NCBI GenBank assembly: GCA_031259655.1
Contig: JAIRLF010000098.1
Span: 1 to 5,552 of the forward strand
Direction: 5' to 3'
DNA from: Prevotellaceae bacterium
GTDB lineage: Bacteria > Bacteroidota > Bacteroidia > Bacteroidales > UBA932
Length of the DNA: 5,552 nucleotides
The position numbers and the translations under genes are program-made. The notes under the pieces are model-generated. The model was not told where the DNA came from. It ran no database searches and saw nothing but the letters and a program-made list of their open reading frames with translations. Positions 5,422 through 5,552 of the stretch are shown one piece after another; position 1 is the stretch's first letter; each line of letters begins with the position of its first letter.

Positions 5422-5552
5422 TCCTAATGGGTTATTTGATCCTGTTTGGTGTAGGAATAGGAGGTGTACTATTACTATTGCTGCAATTACGAATGGTATA
5501 AGAAAGTGTAGGGTGAAAAACCGTGTTAGTGTGGCGTTGTCCACTGCGAATC
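5419..5552 (-). CDS. cytb: Mitochondrial cytochrome b fragment of an invertebrate, foreign to this genome
   Basis: Read leftwards from the window edge, the frame gives [17 protein letters not shown], then [16 protein letters not shown], an internal segment of animal mitochondrial cytochrome b (the proton-pumping bc1 complex subunit of the inner mitochondrial membrane). [11 protein letters not shown] is the arthropod-like form. Three ATA codons read as Ile in the standard code fall where Met is expected (LMPF, AAMVMVHLL), which fits the invertebrate mitochondrial code. Codons ending in A or C predominate. About 44 codons are present. The left end breaks off after GL at 5419, where cytochrome b should continue, and the right end runs off the window. 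The minus-strand frame continues into the ATPase antisense only by accident. Almost certainly host DNA joined by an artefact. Confidence 0.9.

Noticed and set aside
5296..5544. Single 82-residue minus-strand protein
   Set aside because: Its first half is mitochondrial cytochrome b and its second half is the antisense of the ATPase; the frame crosses the chimeric junction.
5408..5552. Horizontal transfer of mitochondrial DNA into the bacterium
   Set aside because: The fragment is short, internal, broken and at the window edge, with a possible adapter remnant at the join. Artefact is far more likely, although only reads can settle it.

Overview
The window reads as a Bacteroidetes (probably Bacteroidales) contig. 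Three things point there: start codons lack Shine-Dalgarno sequences and sit behind A/T-rich leaders; two exact matches to the Bacteroidetes -7 promoter element TAnnTTTG lie in front of genes; and the gene content (exported superoxide dismutase, PorV/PorQ-like barrel, bacterial GH3 enzyme, TlpA-like redoxin with an SWCxxC site) is typical of the phylum. The last ~134 bases do not belong to that genome. They encode, on the minus strand, a piece of animal mitochondrial cytochrome b, best read with the invertebrate mitochondrial code. The simplest reading is a metagenomic contig from an invertebrate host, probably an insect such as a termite or cockroach, with a chimeric right end.

Layout. 1-113: C-terminal end of an unidentified membrane protein on the plus strand, followed by a strong intrinsic terminator (140-178). 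114-406: noncoding DNA with two copies of a composite repeat (heptanucleotide runs plus a GACGCCGGCA tail). 407-3570: a minus-strand cluster transcribed in the order GH3-family acyl-adenylating enzyme, exported Mn-type superoxide dismutase, outer-membrane beta-barrel protein. The last two are only 22 bp apart and are probably cotranscribed. 3571-3751: divergent intergenic region with the GH3 promoter. 3752-4380: plus-strand TlpA-like thioredoxin-fold protein, followed 14 bp later by a possible 31-residue cysteine-rich microprotein. 4381-4707: noncoding DNA with five 21-bp tandem repeats, a 10-bp double repeat and a good promoter. 4708-5407: an AAA/STAND-type P-loop ATPase cut off at about half its expected length by the chimeric junction. 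5419-5552: the mitochondrial fragment.

How the genes may work together. The exported SOD would remove superoxide in the periplasm, and its downstream neighbour is an outer-membrane protein, so the pair looks like an envelope module. The GH3 enzyme probably joins an acyl group to an amino acid or similar amine; no substrate or pathway partner is visible here. The redoxin and the cysteine-rich peptide could be linked through thiol or metal chemistry, but this rests only on adjacency. I see no CRISPR array, tRNA, rRNA, transposase or convincing new defence system. The most important point for a user is the chimeric right end, which creates a false stop for the ATPase and a false fused minus-strand reading frame.
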